From Nocardioides sp. zg-1308 (GTDB lineage Bacteria > Actinomycetota > Actinomycetes > Propionibacteriales > Nocardioidaceae), in the NCBI RefSeq assembly GCF_013155375.1, contig NZ_JABJQY010000002.1, positions 2,232,001-2,296,000 of the forward strand: a stretch of DNA of 64,000 nucleotides, in the 5' to 3' direction. The notes beneath the pieces were generated by a model. That model had not been told where the DNA came from. It saw only the letters and a list, made by a program, of their open reading frames with translations, and made no database searches. Made by a program: the position numbers and the translations under genes. Shown here piece by piece: positions 53,199 to 63,533 of this stretch (position 1 is the stretch's first letter; each line of letters opens with the position of its first letter).

Positions 53199-54434
53199 GT
53201 GACGGAGACCCTCAGCAAGCTCCAGGCGCGCCGCATCGCGCTCGCCGCCCAGGGGTTTACCGACCGGCCCCACACGACCCCGTCCATGCGCACGCTCGAG
53301 CGCACGGTCTCGCGCACCGGCGTGCTCCAGGTCGACTCGGTCAACGTCCTCCAGCGCGCCCACTTCATGCCGCTCTACTCGCGGATGGGCCCCTACGACG
53401 TCGACCTGCTGCGGCGCGCGGCCGAGCGGCGACCGCGCCGCCTCGTGGAGTACTGGGCGCACGTCCAGGCGCTGATGCCGGTCGCGCTGTGGCCGCTGAT
53501 GCGGCACCGCATGGACCACTACCGCTCCGAGCGCGGCAAGTGGGGCTTCGTCGCCGCCGACCCCGGGCTCGAGGCGCGGGTCCTGGCGGCCGTCGCCGAG
53601 CGGGGGCCGGTCACCGCGCGCGACCTCGAGGAGGAGTTCAGCACCGGCCCGCGCACCCGGGAGCACTGGGGCTGGAACTGGTCGGACGCGCGCAAGGTCC
53701 TCGACTACCTCTTCCTCGTCGGCGACGTCGCGATCGCCGGGCGCACCAGCCAGTTCGAGGTGGTCTACGACCTCCCCGAGCGTGTGCTGCCCGCCGACGT
53801 CCTCGCCGCCCCCACGCCCACGCCGCAGGAGGCGGTGACCGAGCTGGTGCGCCTGGCCGCCCGCTCGCACGGTGTCGCCAGCGCCACCTGCCTCGCCGAC
53901 TACTACCGGCTGCGCCTGCAGCCCCCGTCCGGCCGGGCCAGCGCCCGGGTCGCGGTCGACGAGCTGGTCGCGTCCGGCGAGCTGGTGCCGGTCCGGGTGC
54001 AGGGCTGGAAGCGCCCGGCCTACCTCCACCGCGACGCAAAGGTCCCGCGACGGGTTGTGGCCCGCACCCTGCTCAGTCCGTTCGACCCCGTCGTGTGGGA
54101 GCGCGGACGGGCCGAGGCGCTGTTCGACTTCTTCTACCGCATCGAGATCTACGTCCCGGCCGAGAAGCGGCTCCACGGCTACTACGTCCTGCCCTTCCTG
54201 CTGGGCGACCGGCTGGTCGCCCGGGTGGACCTCAAGGCCGACCGGGCCGGCCGCGTGCTGCTCGTCCGCGGCGCCTTCGCCGAGGAGGCCGCGCCCCCGG
54301 AGACCGCCGAGGAGCTCGCCGCCGAGCTGCGCCGACTGGCCGGCTGGCTCGGCCTCGACGACGTGACGGTGGGCGAGCGCGGGAACCTGTCCGGGCCGCT
54401 GTCGCACGCATTGGGTCGAGCGTTGGAGCGGTAG
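53199..54434 (+). CDS. YcaQ/AlkZ-type DNA glycosylase (HTH_42 family)
   Basis: A 411-residue protein of the winged-helix HTH_42 superfamily. The catalytic motif Q-x-D of the YcaQ/AlkX branch is visible as Gln44-Val-Asp46 in VLQVDSVNVLQRAH. WAHVQALMP, GLEARVLAAVAERGPVTARDLE and LLSPFDPVVWERGRAEALFDFFYRIEIYVP are also typical. YcaQ unhooks interstrand crosslinks and removes bulky N-alkyl adducts. The GTG at 53199 lies seven bases after TTGAGT. It sits alone between a response regulator and secA, with no damage-response box evident upstream. Confidence 0.85.
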   Translation: MTETLSKLQARRIALAAQGFTDRPHTTPSMRTLERTVSRTGVLQVDSVNVLQRAHFMPLYSRMGPYDVDLLRRAAERRPRRLVEYWAHVQALMPVALWPLMRHRMDHYRSERGKWGFVAADPGLEARVLAAVAERGPVTARDLEEEFSTGPRTREHWGWNWSDARKVLDYLFLVGDVAIAGRTSQFEVVYDLPERVLPADVLAAPTPTPQEAVTELVRLAARSHGVASATCLADYYRLRLQPPSGRASARVAVDELVASGELVPVRVQGWKRPAYLHRDAKVPRRVVARTLLSPFDPVVWERGRAEALFDFFYRIEIYVPAEKRLHGYYVLPFLLGDRLVARVDLKADRAGRVLLVRGAFAEEAAPPETAEELAAELRRLAGWLGLDDVTVGERGNLSGPLSHALGRALER

Positions 54435-54449
54435 GTACAGTTACCACTC

Positions 54450-57350
<2,901 letters not shown>

Positions 57351-57367
57351 CCCGGCGGTCGGTGCGA

Positions 57368-57389
57368 GCGGTCAGCCCCAGCTGATCGC
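57368..57389. terminator. Bidirectional hairpin between secA and the convergent gene
   Basis: GCGGTCAGC and GCTGATCGC form a 9-bp stem (one G-T pair) around ccca, midway between the secA stop (57350) and the stop of the minus-strand gene (57399). Confidence 0.55.
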
Positions 57390-57398
57390 GACGCACTG

Positions 57399-57893
57399 CT
57401 AGCGGTCGCGCACGACCTCGAACCGTGCGGCGACCGCCCGGGAGCGACGGCCGTAGCGCACGTGCGCGCTGGCCTCGACCGCGTCGCGGCGGATCAGCGC
57501 GGTCCGGACGCCCACCACGACGGGCCGGGCCGAGTTCGGTCCCCGGACCTGCCCGGCCGTGAGACCGGCGGCGGCGCGGACGGTCCGGGCGCGCTCGGAC
57601 AGGTCCTCGTAGACGTCCGGCACGGTGTGGCGCAGCAGCTGGCTCACCGGCCGGTCGCCGGCGGCGATCTCGACCAGTGCCTGCAGGCACCGACCGACGA
57701 AGGCGTCGACCTGGAGGCGCTCGGCGGCCGCGACGTCGACGAGGTCGACGGCGTGGGCGCTGCGCAACCGGGGTCGCGGGGGAGCGGTGCGCGGCGTCAG
57801 GTCCAGGGCCAGCGACCCCTGCACGCTGGCCAGGGCGGCCGGCGGCCTGAGGACGATGACCTCGGCGTCAGCGGTGTCGGGTGTGCTCATCAT
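57399..57893 (-). CDS. Rv3235-like protein of unknown function
   Basis: A 164-residue protein. The first 50 residues are Pro/Arg-rich (LTPRTAPPRPRL). Then comes a helical domain, AERLQVDAFVGRCLQALVEIAAGDRPVSQLLRHTVPDVYEDLSERAR, and a beta-rich end (RPVVVGVRTALIRRDAVEASAHVRYGRRSRAVAARFE) resembling Rv3235-type proteins found near secA in actinobacteria. The function is unknown; the end with changed charge pattern recalls adaptor proteins. The ATG at 57893 overlaps the stop of the LysM gene by four bases, so the two form one operon. Confidence 0.7.
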   Translation of the reverse strand: MMSTPDTADAEVIVLRPPAALASVQGSLALDLTPRTAPPRPRLRSAHAVDLVDVAAAERLQVDAFVGRCLQALVEIAAGDRPVSQLLRHTVPDVYEDLSERARTVRAAAGLTAGQVRGPNSARPVVVGVRTALIRRDAVEASAHVRYGRRSRAVAARFEVVRDR

Positions 57894-58543
57894 CGTGCTC
57901 CGTCCTTCTCGTCGGGCTTGTCGTCGGGCTGCTGGCGGGGCTGCTGGTCGGGCAGGCGCAGCACCTGCCCGGGGAGGATCAGGTCGGGGTCGTCGCCCAC
58001 GACGCCGCGGTTGGCCCGCCAGATCGCGCGCCACCGCGCCTCCACGGAGCCGCCGTCCGGGTGCGCCCGCGCGATGGACCACAGCGAGTCACCGGACCGG
58101 ACGACGTGGACCGCCGGGCCCGGCCGCCGCGACGGGCGGATCGACGGGGTCGGCGGCGCTGGCTCGACCGCGCGCTCCGGCAGCGCCAGGCCGACGAGCA
58201 GCTCGGGACCGTCGGCGACGGCCGGGGTCGCGGTGCCGGCCACGACGGCGACACCGCACGCGGCGAGCACGAGGCGCCGGGTCGCGCCGGCTGCGTCCTC
58301 GCGGAGCCGGCCGGTCAGCAGCCCGACGACGGTCGCGGTGGTCACCGCCCACAGCCACGCGAGGGCTGCGCACAGCGCGAGGGCGCACCCGGCGACCACG
58401 ACGTCCACGACGCGGCCGGCACCCACGCCGCTCGCGGCCGCGTGCCACGAGCCGGGCAGCACGGTGGCCGCTATGGCCGCCGCGGCGGTCACCGCGCCCC
58501 AGACGACCACGGGTCGTCCCTTGCTGCTGCTGTCCCGAGACAC
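57890..58543 (-). CDS. LysM-domain membrane protein
   Basis: A 217-residue protein with two N-terminal membrane helices (VVVWGAVTAAAAIAATVLPG and VVVAGCALALCAALAWLWAV), a third hydrophobic stretch (LVLAACGVAVVAGTATPAVA), and a C-terminal LysM peptidoglycan-binding domain: HVVRSGDSLWSIARAHPDGG then NRGVVGDDPDLILPGQVLRLP. It should anchor something to the wall from the membrane. It is translationally coupled to the Rv3235-like gene. The GTG at 58543 has AAGGG seven bases upstream. A direct repeat lies in the divergent promoter region. Confidence 0.82.
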   Translation of the reverse strand: MSRDSSSKGRPVVVWGAVTAAAAIAATVLPGSWHAAASGVGAGRVVDVVVAGCALALCAALAWLWAVTTATVVGLLTGRLREDAAGATRRLVLAACGVAVVAGTATPAVADGPELLVGLALPERAVEPAPPTPSIRPSRRPGPAVHVVRSGDSLWSIARAHPDGGSVEARWRAIWRANRGVVGDDPDLILPGQVLRLPDQQPRQQPDDKPDEKDGAR

Positions 58544-58556
58544 CGCCGAACCCTTC

Positions 58557-58572
58557 GTTTGCGTGTGTTTGC
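58557..58572. promoter_or_regulatory. 10-bp-period direct repeat upstream of the LysM gene
   Basis: GTTTGC occurs twice, ten bases apart (58557-58562 and 58567-58572), in an AT-richer pocket of the 200-base divergent region between the LysM and fasciclin genes. One helical turn between copies suits a protein binding one DNA face. I see nothing else clear in the rest of this gap. Confidence 0.35.
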
Positions 58573-58743
58573 ATCATTCAACGCCCGACAGCATGAGCCG
58601 GTCAACGGTTGCGCGTGGCCTGTGGAGGGGGAGGGCCAGCACACGAGGGCGTCCTGAGCCGACCCGGAGTGCATCCACCCGCGCACTTCGGACGGAGAAG
58701 CAGGTGTGCCGCAGATCGCGGTCACTGACGAGAGGACGAGACC

Positions 58744-59394
58744 ATGAGATTGTTCCGCCGCTTCGCCGTGAGCCTGGCCGTACCCCTCGCCGCCGCGCTG
58801 GTCGCACCCGCAGGTGCTGCCGGCGCCACCGGCGACGGGCCTCCTGGTACTCGCAGCCTCGCCGCCGTGCTGACGTCCGACGGCAACCAGTTCGACCGCA
58901 ACTGGCACGACTACGACATCGTCACCGAGGCCGTGCTGGCCGTGATCGCGGCCGACGCCGATGCCGACAGCCCGGTGCGACTGCTCACCGACGGCACGGT
59001 CCCGCTGACCGCCTTCTTGCCCAACGACCGGGCCTTCCAGCTCCTCGTCAAGGACCTCACCGGGCAGTGGGTGCGCAGCGAGGCCGACGTGTTCGCCGCG
59101 ACGGCCGGGCTCGGGGTCGAGACGGTGGAGGACGTGCTGCTCTACCACGTCGTGCCGGGGGCGACGATCACCGCCCGTGACGCCGTCCGCGCCGACGGGG
59201 CGGAGCTGACGACCGCCCTCGGCCCCGTGATCGGTGTCCGCGTCTACAGCCGCTACCTGCCGCTCATCGGCCTGCGCGACCAGGACCCCGACGATGCCGA
59301 CCCGATCGTCAACCCGTTCGCGCTCGACATCAACCGGGGCAACGCACAGATCGCGCACGGCATCACCTTCGTGCTCCGGCCCGTGAACCTCTGA
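58744..59394 (+). CDS. Secreted fasciclin-domain protein
   Basis: A 216-residue exported protein: signal peptide (AVSLAVPLAAALVAPAGAAGA), then one fasciclin (FAS1) domain. The H1 box is LTAFLPNDRAFQLL and the H2 box VLLYHVVPGATIT; YDIVTEAVLAVI forms the first helix. FAS1 proteins mediate adhesion or bind surface ligands; MPT70-like proteins of mycobacteria are relatives. It has no lipobox or anchor, so it is probably free. GAGAGG lies about nine bases before the ATG. The promoter was not located. Confidence 0.85.
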   Translation: MRLFRRFAVSLAVPLAAALVAPAGAAGATGDGPPGTRSLAAVLTSDGNQFDRNWHDYDIVTEAVLAVIAADADADSPVRLLTDGTVPLTAFLPNDRAFQLLVKDLTGQWVRSEADVFAATAGLGVETVEDVLLYHVVPGATITARDAVRADGAELTTALGPVIGVRVYSRYLPLIGLRDQDPDDADPIVNPFALDINRGNAQIAHGITFVLRPVNL

Positions 59395-59449
59395 CCCCCT
59401 CCACCCGGCCGTCCTCGCGACAGGCCTCCCGACCGACCTCCCGCGTCGT

Positions 59450-59455
59450 TACAGT
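59450..59455 (+). promoter_or_regulatory. -10 element of a leaderless promoter
   Basis: TACAGT lies six bases before the ATG at 59462. Confidence 0.5.
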
Positions 59456-59461
59456 CCCTGC

Positions 59462-60025
59462 ATGCCCTGGGAGCACGAGCTGTTCGCCCTCCTCGACGAC
59501 CTCGAGGGACAGGCGGCAGCGGCGTGGGAGGCCGACCGCGAGGCGGAGCTCGCCGACCGGGCCCGCAGCGAGTACGGCGCGGTCACCCTGGCCAGCCGGC
59601 TGATGGCGTCCCGGGGGCAGGTGGTCGCCCTCGACCTCCCGCACCTCGGCCGCATCGAGGGCCGGCTCGACCGGGTGGCGTCGGAGTGGTGCCTGCTCAG
59701 CGGCACCGGCCAGGACTGGCTGGTGCCGCTGGGCGCGGTGGTCGGCGTCCGCGGCGCCAGCGCGCGATCCGTGCCGGAGGTCGCGTGGTCACCGGTGGAC
59801 CGGCTCGGGCTCCGGGCCGCGCTGCGCCGCCTGGCCGAGGCCGGGGAGCGGTGCCTGGTGCACCTGACCGACGGCACCCGCCACGAGGCGTACGTCGACC
59901 GCGTGGGCGCGGACTTCGCCGACTGCCGCACCGCCGGGGACGCGCCGGCCGGCGTGCTGCTGGTGCCCTTCTCGGCGCTGGTCGCGGTGCAGAGCCGCGA
60001 GGATCAGGTCGCCTCGACGTCGTAG
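59462..60025 (+). CDS. Conserved hypothetical protein with two Sm-like beta repeats
   Basis: A 187-residue cytoplasmic protein I do not recognise by name. The N-terminus is helical and acidic (HELFALLDDLEGQAAAAWEADREAELADRARSE). Two similar beta stretches follow: VVALDLPHLGRIEGRLDRVASEWCLLSG with DWLVPLGAVVGVRG, and RCLVHLTDGTRHEAYVDRVGADFADC with VLLVPFSALVAVQ. Each looks like a small Sm-type barrel. The ATG at 59462 is fixed by TACAGT six bases upstream. Its last 22 bases overlap the end of tatB on the opposite strand. Confidence 0.7.
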   Translation: MPWEHELFALLDDLEGQAAAAWEADREAELADRARSEYGAVTLASRLMASRGQVVALDLPHLGRIEGRLDRVASEWCLLSGTGQDWLVPLGAVVGVRGASARSVPEVAWSPVDRLGLRAALRRLAEAGERCLVHLTDGTRHEAYVDRVGADFADCRTAGDAPAGVLLVPFSALVAVQSREDQVASTS

Positions 60026-60324
60026 GGCGGGACCTGGCCCTCGGGGAGCGTCGGCTTCCTGGCCTGCTCCCGGTCGACCTCGGCCATCGCCTCGGTGATG
60101 TGCTTGCGGACGATCGTGCGCGGGTCGAGGTCGCGCAGCTGCAGGTCGGCGTAGTCCGGTCCGAGCTCGTTGCGGAGCTCGTCGCGGGCGTTGTGCGCCA
60201 GCCCGCGCGCGCGGTGGAGCAGCTGGGCCGCCTGACGGGCGAGGTCGGGCAGCTTGTCCGGACCCAGCACGACGACCGCCACCAGGGCGATCACGGCCAG
60301 CTCGAGGAGCCCGACGTCGAACAT
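60004..60324 (-). CDS. tatB: Sec-independent translocase subunit TatB
   Basis: A 106-residue TatB: one N-terminal membrane helix with MFDVGLLELAVIALVAVVVLGPDKLP, the FDVG and GPDKLP motifs separating TatB from TatA, then an amphipathic helix (LARQAAQLLHRARGLAHNARDELRNEL) and a charged tail. It receives twin-arginine substrates together with TatC, whose gene is not in this window. In mycobacteria tatB also lies near mrp and the MgtE-type gene. The ATG at 60324 is seven bases after TAGGTT, whose bases lie between the mrp stop and tatB. Confidence 0.92.
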   Translation of the reverse strand: MFDVGLLELAVIALVAVVVLGPDKLPDLARQAAQLLHRARGLAHNARDELRNELGPDYADLQLRDLDPRTIVRKHITEAMAEVDREQARKPTLPEGQVPPYDVEAT

Positions 60325-60342
60325 GCCCCAGAACCTACTGGG

Positions 60343-61503
60343 TCAGAACTTGCTGGAGGGCGTCAGGCCTAGCTGCATGCCCGCGAGCCCGCGACCGCGG
60401 CCCGACAGCGACTGGGCGACCGAGGCCAGCTCGCGTGCTGCCGGGGCGGCGGGGTCGGCCTCGATGATCGGCTTGCCGACGTCGCCGCCCTCGCGCAGCG
60501 AGATGTCGAGGGGGATCCGTGCGAGCACCGGCACGTCGTAGCCGAAGCGCTCCGACAGCGTCTGCGCCACGCGGGTGCCGCCGCCGGTGCCGAACACCTC
60601 GAGCCGGTGGTCGTCCTCCGGCGGGCAGTGGGGGCAGGGGAGGTAGCTCATGTTCTCGACGACGCCGATGACGCGCTGGTGCATCATCGAGGCCATCGTC
60701 CCGGCGCGCTCCGCGACCTCCGCGGCCGCCTCCTGCGGGGTGGTGACCACGATGACCTCGGCGCTGGGCAGGTGCTGGCCGAGCGAGATGGCGACGTCGC
60801 CGGTGCCGGGGGGCAGGTCGAGGAGCAGGGCGTCGAGGTCGCCCCAGTAGACGTCGGCGAGCATCTGGACCAGCGCCCGGTCGAGCATGGGGCCGCGCCA
60901 GGCGACCACCTGGTCGCGACGCGGCTTGAGCATGCCGATCGAGATGACCGAGACACCGCTCGCCGTCGGCACCGGCATGATCAGGTCGTCGACCTGCGTC
61001 GGACGGGCGTCGGCGATGCCCAGCATCGCCGGGACCGAGTGGCCGTAGATGTCGGCGTCGACGATGCCGACCTTGAGGCCCTGGTGGGCCAGTGCGAGGG
61101 CGAGGTTGACCGTGACCGACGACTTGCCGACGCCGCCCTTGCCGCTGGCGATCGCGTAGACCTTGGTCAGCGAGCCGGGCTGGGCGAAGGGGATCTCGCG
61201 CTGGGCACGGCCGTCGCTGAGGATCTCCTTGAGGCCGGCGCGCTGCTCGGCGCTCATCACGCCGAGGGTGAGGTCGATCGCGGCGACGCCGGGGACCTTG
61301 GTGACGGCGGCGGTGACGTCGCGGTTGATCGTGTCCTTGAGGGGGCACCCCGCCACCGTGAGGAGCACGTGGACCTGCACCGATCCGTCCGGCCCGACCT
61401 CGACGGAGTCCACCATCCCGAGCTCGGTGATGGGGCGCTTGATCTCCGGGTCGTCGACGGTCGCCAGCGCGTCCATCACCTGCTGCTGCGTGGGGGTGCT
61501 CAT
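60343..61503 (-). CDS. mrp: Mrp/ApbC iron-sulfur cluster carrier ATPase
   Basis: A 386-residue P-loop ATPase: an N-terminal DUF59/MIP18 domain (1-95; DALATVDDPEIKRPITELGMV, Cys53 in AGCPLKD), Walker A GKGGVGKSS (121-129), DADIYGHSVPAMLG, LLLDLPPGTGDVAISL, and CPHC near 286 for cluster binding between two subunits. It carries 4Fe-4S clusters to target enzymes. ATG 61503 lies eight bases after TAGACT. It stands upstream of tatB with an 18-base gap that holds tatB's own -10. Its length and motifs are typical. Confidence 0.95.
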   Translation of the reverse strand: MSTPTQQQVMDALATVDDPEIKRPITELGMVDSVEVGPDGSVQVHVLLTVAGCPLKDTINRDVTAAVTKVPGVAAIDLTLGVMSAEQRAGLKEILSDGRAQREIPFAQPGSLTKVYAIASGKGGVGKSSVTVNLALALAHQGLKVGIVDADIYGHSVPAMLGIADARPTQVDDLIMPVPTASGVSVISIGMLKPRRDQVVAWRGPMLDRALVQMLADVYWGDLDALLLDLPPGTGDVAISLGQHLPSAEVIVVTTPQEAAAEVAERAGTMASMMHQRVIGVVENMSYLPCPHCPPEDDHRLEVFGTGGGTRVAQTLSERFGYDVPVLARIPLDISLREGGDVGKPIIEADPAAPAARELASVAQSLSGRGRGLAGMQLGLTPSSKF

Positions 61504-61535
61504 GATGGTCCAGTCTACGAGCCGACCCCGAAGGA

Positions 61536-62075
61536 TCACTGTCCCGGCCGCTGCACCCGGTCCGGCGGAGCCTGGGCCGGGTCCTCCGGCTCGGTGCGGG
61601 AGAGCTCCTCGATGTCGCCGAGCAGGCCCCGCAGCTCCGAGCGGAGGAAGTCGCGCGTCGCGACCTCGCCGACGGCCATGCGCAGCGAGGCGACCTCGCG
61701 GGCGAGGAACTCCATGTCGGCGTGGGCGCGGGCGTTGGCCTGGCGGTCCTGCTCGGCCACCACCTTGTCGCGCTGCTCCTGGCGGTTCTGGGCGAGCAGG
61801 ATCAGGGGAGCGGCGTACGACGCCTGCAGGCTGAGCATGAGGGTCAGGAAGATGAACGGGAACTCGTCGAAGCGCAGGTCCGCGGGCGCGAGCACGTTCC
61901 ACAGCACCCAGGCCGCGACGAACATCGTCATCCACAGCAGGAACTTCGCCGTGCCCATGTAGCGGGCGAACGACTCCGCGAAGACGCCGAAGGTGTCCGC
62001 GTCGACGGTGGGGCGGCGCACGATCTGGCGCCGGCTCTCGCGGGGGGTGTCGAGGCGCACCCGGCGATCGGTCAT
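61536..62075 (-). CDS. DUF1003 membrane protein
   Basis: A 179-residue protein of the DUF1003 family: an N-terminal soluble part (DTFGVFAESFARYMGT), two membrane helices (FLLWMTMFVAAWVLWNVL and FPFIFLTLMLSLQASYAAPLILLAQNRQ) joined by a short loop, and a C-terminal coiled helix (QDRQANARAHADMEFLAREVASL). The family function is unknown. The ATG overlaps the stop of the MgtE-type gene by four bases (ATGA), so the two are translated together. That coupling suggests that they act as one membrane/sensor unit. Confidence 0.88.
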   Translation of the reverse strand: MTDRRVRLDTPRESRRQIVRRPTVDADTFGVFAESFARYMGTAKFLLWMTMFVAAWVLWNVLAPADLRFDEFPFIFLTLMLSLQASYAAPLILLAQNRQEQRDKVVAEQDRQANARAHADMEFLAREVASLRMAVGEVATRDFLRSELRGLLGDIEELSRTEPEDPAQAPPDRVQRPGQ

Positions 62076-63352
62076 CGGGTGCCCCCGGCGATGGGCCCGG
62101 GCCGCGGGGCGCGGTCGCGCCAGCCCTCGGGCAGCATGTGGTCGAGCAGGTCGTCGACGGTGACCGCGCCGATCAGCCGGCCCTCGTCGTCGACCACGGG
62201 GGCGGCGACGAGGTTGTAGGTCGCCAGGTGGGCGGCCACCTGGTCCATCGAGGCGTCGGCGCGCAGCGGGTCCATCGAGTCGTCGAGCGCCGCCGCGACC
62301 AGGGTCGAGGGCGGCTCGCGCAGCAGCCGCTGGATGTGGGCGGCGCCGAGCAGCCTGCCCGTCGGCGTCTCGAGCGGCTGGCGGCAGACGTAGACCAGCG
62401 CCGCCAGCGCGGGGGTGAGCTCGGGGTTGCGCACGTGGGCGAGCGCGTCGGCGATGGTGGCGTCGGGGGAGAGGATCACGGGCTCCGGCGTCATCATCGC
62501 GCCGGCGGTGTTGTCCTCGTAGGACATCAGGCGCCGGACGTCCTCGGCCTCGTTGGGCTCCATCAGCCCGAGGAGGGTGGCCGCGGTCTCCGGGTTGAGG
62601 TCGGCGATGAGGTCGGCGGCGTCGTCGGCCGACATCTCCTCCAGCACGTCCGCGGCGCGCTCGGAGTCGAGGTGCTCGAGGATCTCGACCTGGTCCTCCT
62701 CGGGCAGCTCCTCGAGCACGTCGGCCAGGCGCTCGTCGTCGAGGGCGGCCACCACGGCCGTACGCCGCTCGGGCGGCAGGTCGTGGATCATGTTGGCGGC
62801 GTCGGCCGGCCGCATGTCGTTGAGCGCGGCGATGAGGTGGGTGGCGCCCTGCGTCGGCTCCTGCCGGGTGAGGCCGGTGACGTCGCGCCACTCCACGACG
62901 TGGGTCTGGCCGCGGCGCCGGAAGCCCTTGCTCGGCTCGCGGACGGCGACCCGGGACAGCACCCAGTCGCGGTTGCGGGCCTGCTCCATCGCGACGTCGT
63001 AGACGACTCCCGTGATGGGCTCGCCCCTGCCCGGGTCCTTGATCGACACGGTGCGGTCGAGCATCTGCCCCATGACGAGCGTCTCGGTCGAGCGCTGCTC
63101 GAAGCGCCGCATGTTGAGCAGGCCCGTCGTGTGCACCTGGCCGCTGTCGATGGCGGTGATCCGGGTCATCGGCACGAAGATCCGGCGCCGGCCGAAGACC
63201 TCGGCGACCATGCCGAGCACCCGCGGCTGGCTCGTCTCGGTGCGGAGCGCGACGACCAGGTCGCGCACCTTGGCCACCTGGTCGCCCTGGGGGTCGAAGA
63301 TCGGCAGCCCGACGAGCCGGGCCACGAAGACGCGGGTCGGGGTGGTGCTCAC
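62072..63352 (-). CDS. MgtE-type magnesium sensor protein (MgtE_N plus CBS pair) without channel
   Basis: A 426-residue cytoplasmic protein. An N-terminal PRC-barrel-like part (VGLPIFDPQGDQVAKVRDLVVAL, about 10-150) precedes an MgtE_N superhelix (LPPERRTAVVAALDDERLADVLEELPEEDQVEILEHLDSERAADVLEEMSADDA with acidic residues) and a CBS pair (AGAMMTPEPVILSPDATIADAL ... LVAAPVVDDEGRLIGAVTVDDLLDHM). The five-helix MgtE channel is absent. The acidic faces probably bind Mg2+. It is coupled to the DUF1003 gene. The GTG at 63352 follows TACGGT by seven bases. Confidence 0.87.
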   Translation of the reverse strand: MSTTPTRVFVARLVGLPIFDPQGDQVAKVRDLVVALRTETSQPRVLGMVAEVFGRRRIFVPMTRITAIDSGQVHTTGLLNMRRFEQRSTETLVMGQMLDRTVSIKDPGRGEPITGVVYDVAMEQARNRDWVLSRVAVREPSKGFRRRGQTHVVEWRDVTGLTRQEPTQGATHLIAALNDMRPADAANMIHDLPPERRTAVVAALDDERLADVLEELPEEDQVEILEHLDSERAADVLEEMSADDAADLIADLNPETAATLLGLMEPNEAEDVRRLMSYEDNTAGAMMTPEPVILSPDATIADALAHVRNPELTPALAALVYVCRQPLETPTGRLLGAAHIQRLLREPPSTLVAAALDDSMDPLRADASMDQVAAHLATYNLVAAPVVDDEGRLIGAVTVDDLLDHMLPEGWRDRAPRPGPIAGGTR

Positions 63353-63412
63353 GTCCGCAACCGTAGCGTGCGCGCAACGCGCGGAGTCAGGCCCACACCG
63401 GGCACCGGATGT

Positions 63413-63418
63413 TACGCT
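63413..63418 (+). promoter_or_regulatory. Possible -10 of the terminal secreted-protein gene
   Basis: TACGCT would start transcription near 63425 and give a leader of about 110 bases, within which CCGGGCCC and GGGCCCGG (63456-63463 and 63474-63481) form an 8-bp hairpin. Confidence 0.35.
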
Positions 63419-63430
63419 TGCGCCGCAGGA

Positions 63431-63444
63431 GTCACTCCTGTCAC
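63431..63444 (-). promoter_or_regulatory. GTGAC direct repeat, 9-bp period
   Basis: Read on the minus strand, GTGAC occurs twice nine bases apart (63444-63440 and 63435-63431), matching the units before the LCP and amidase genes. It lies between the divergent MgtE-type and secreted-protein genes. Confidence 0.4.
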
Positions 63445-63533
63445 ATCGATCGAGCCCGGGCCCGTGTGCTCCGGGGCCCGGTCGGGTCACCTCGACAAAC
63501 GCCACTTCCCCGACGACTGTGAGGCCCCACGTC

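Noticed and set aside
63419..63533. c-di-AMP (ydaO-type) riboswitch before the secreted enzyme gene
   Set aside because: The leader has a GC hairpin, but none of the conserved ydaO segments that I know are present.
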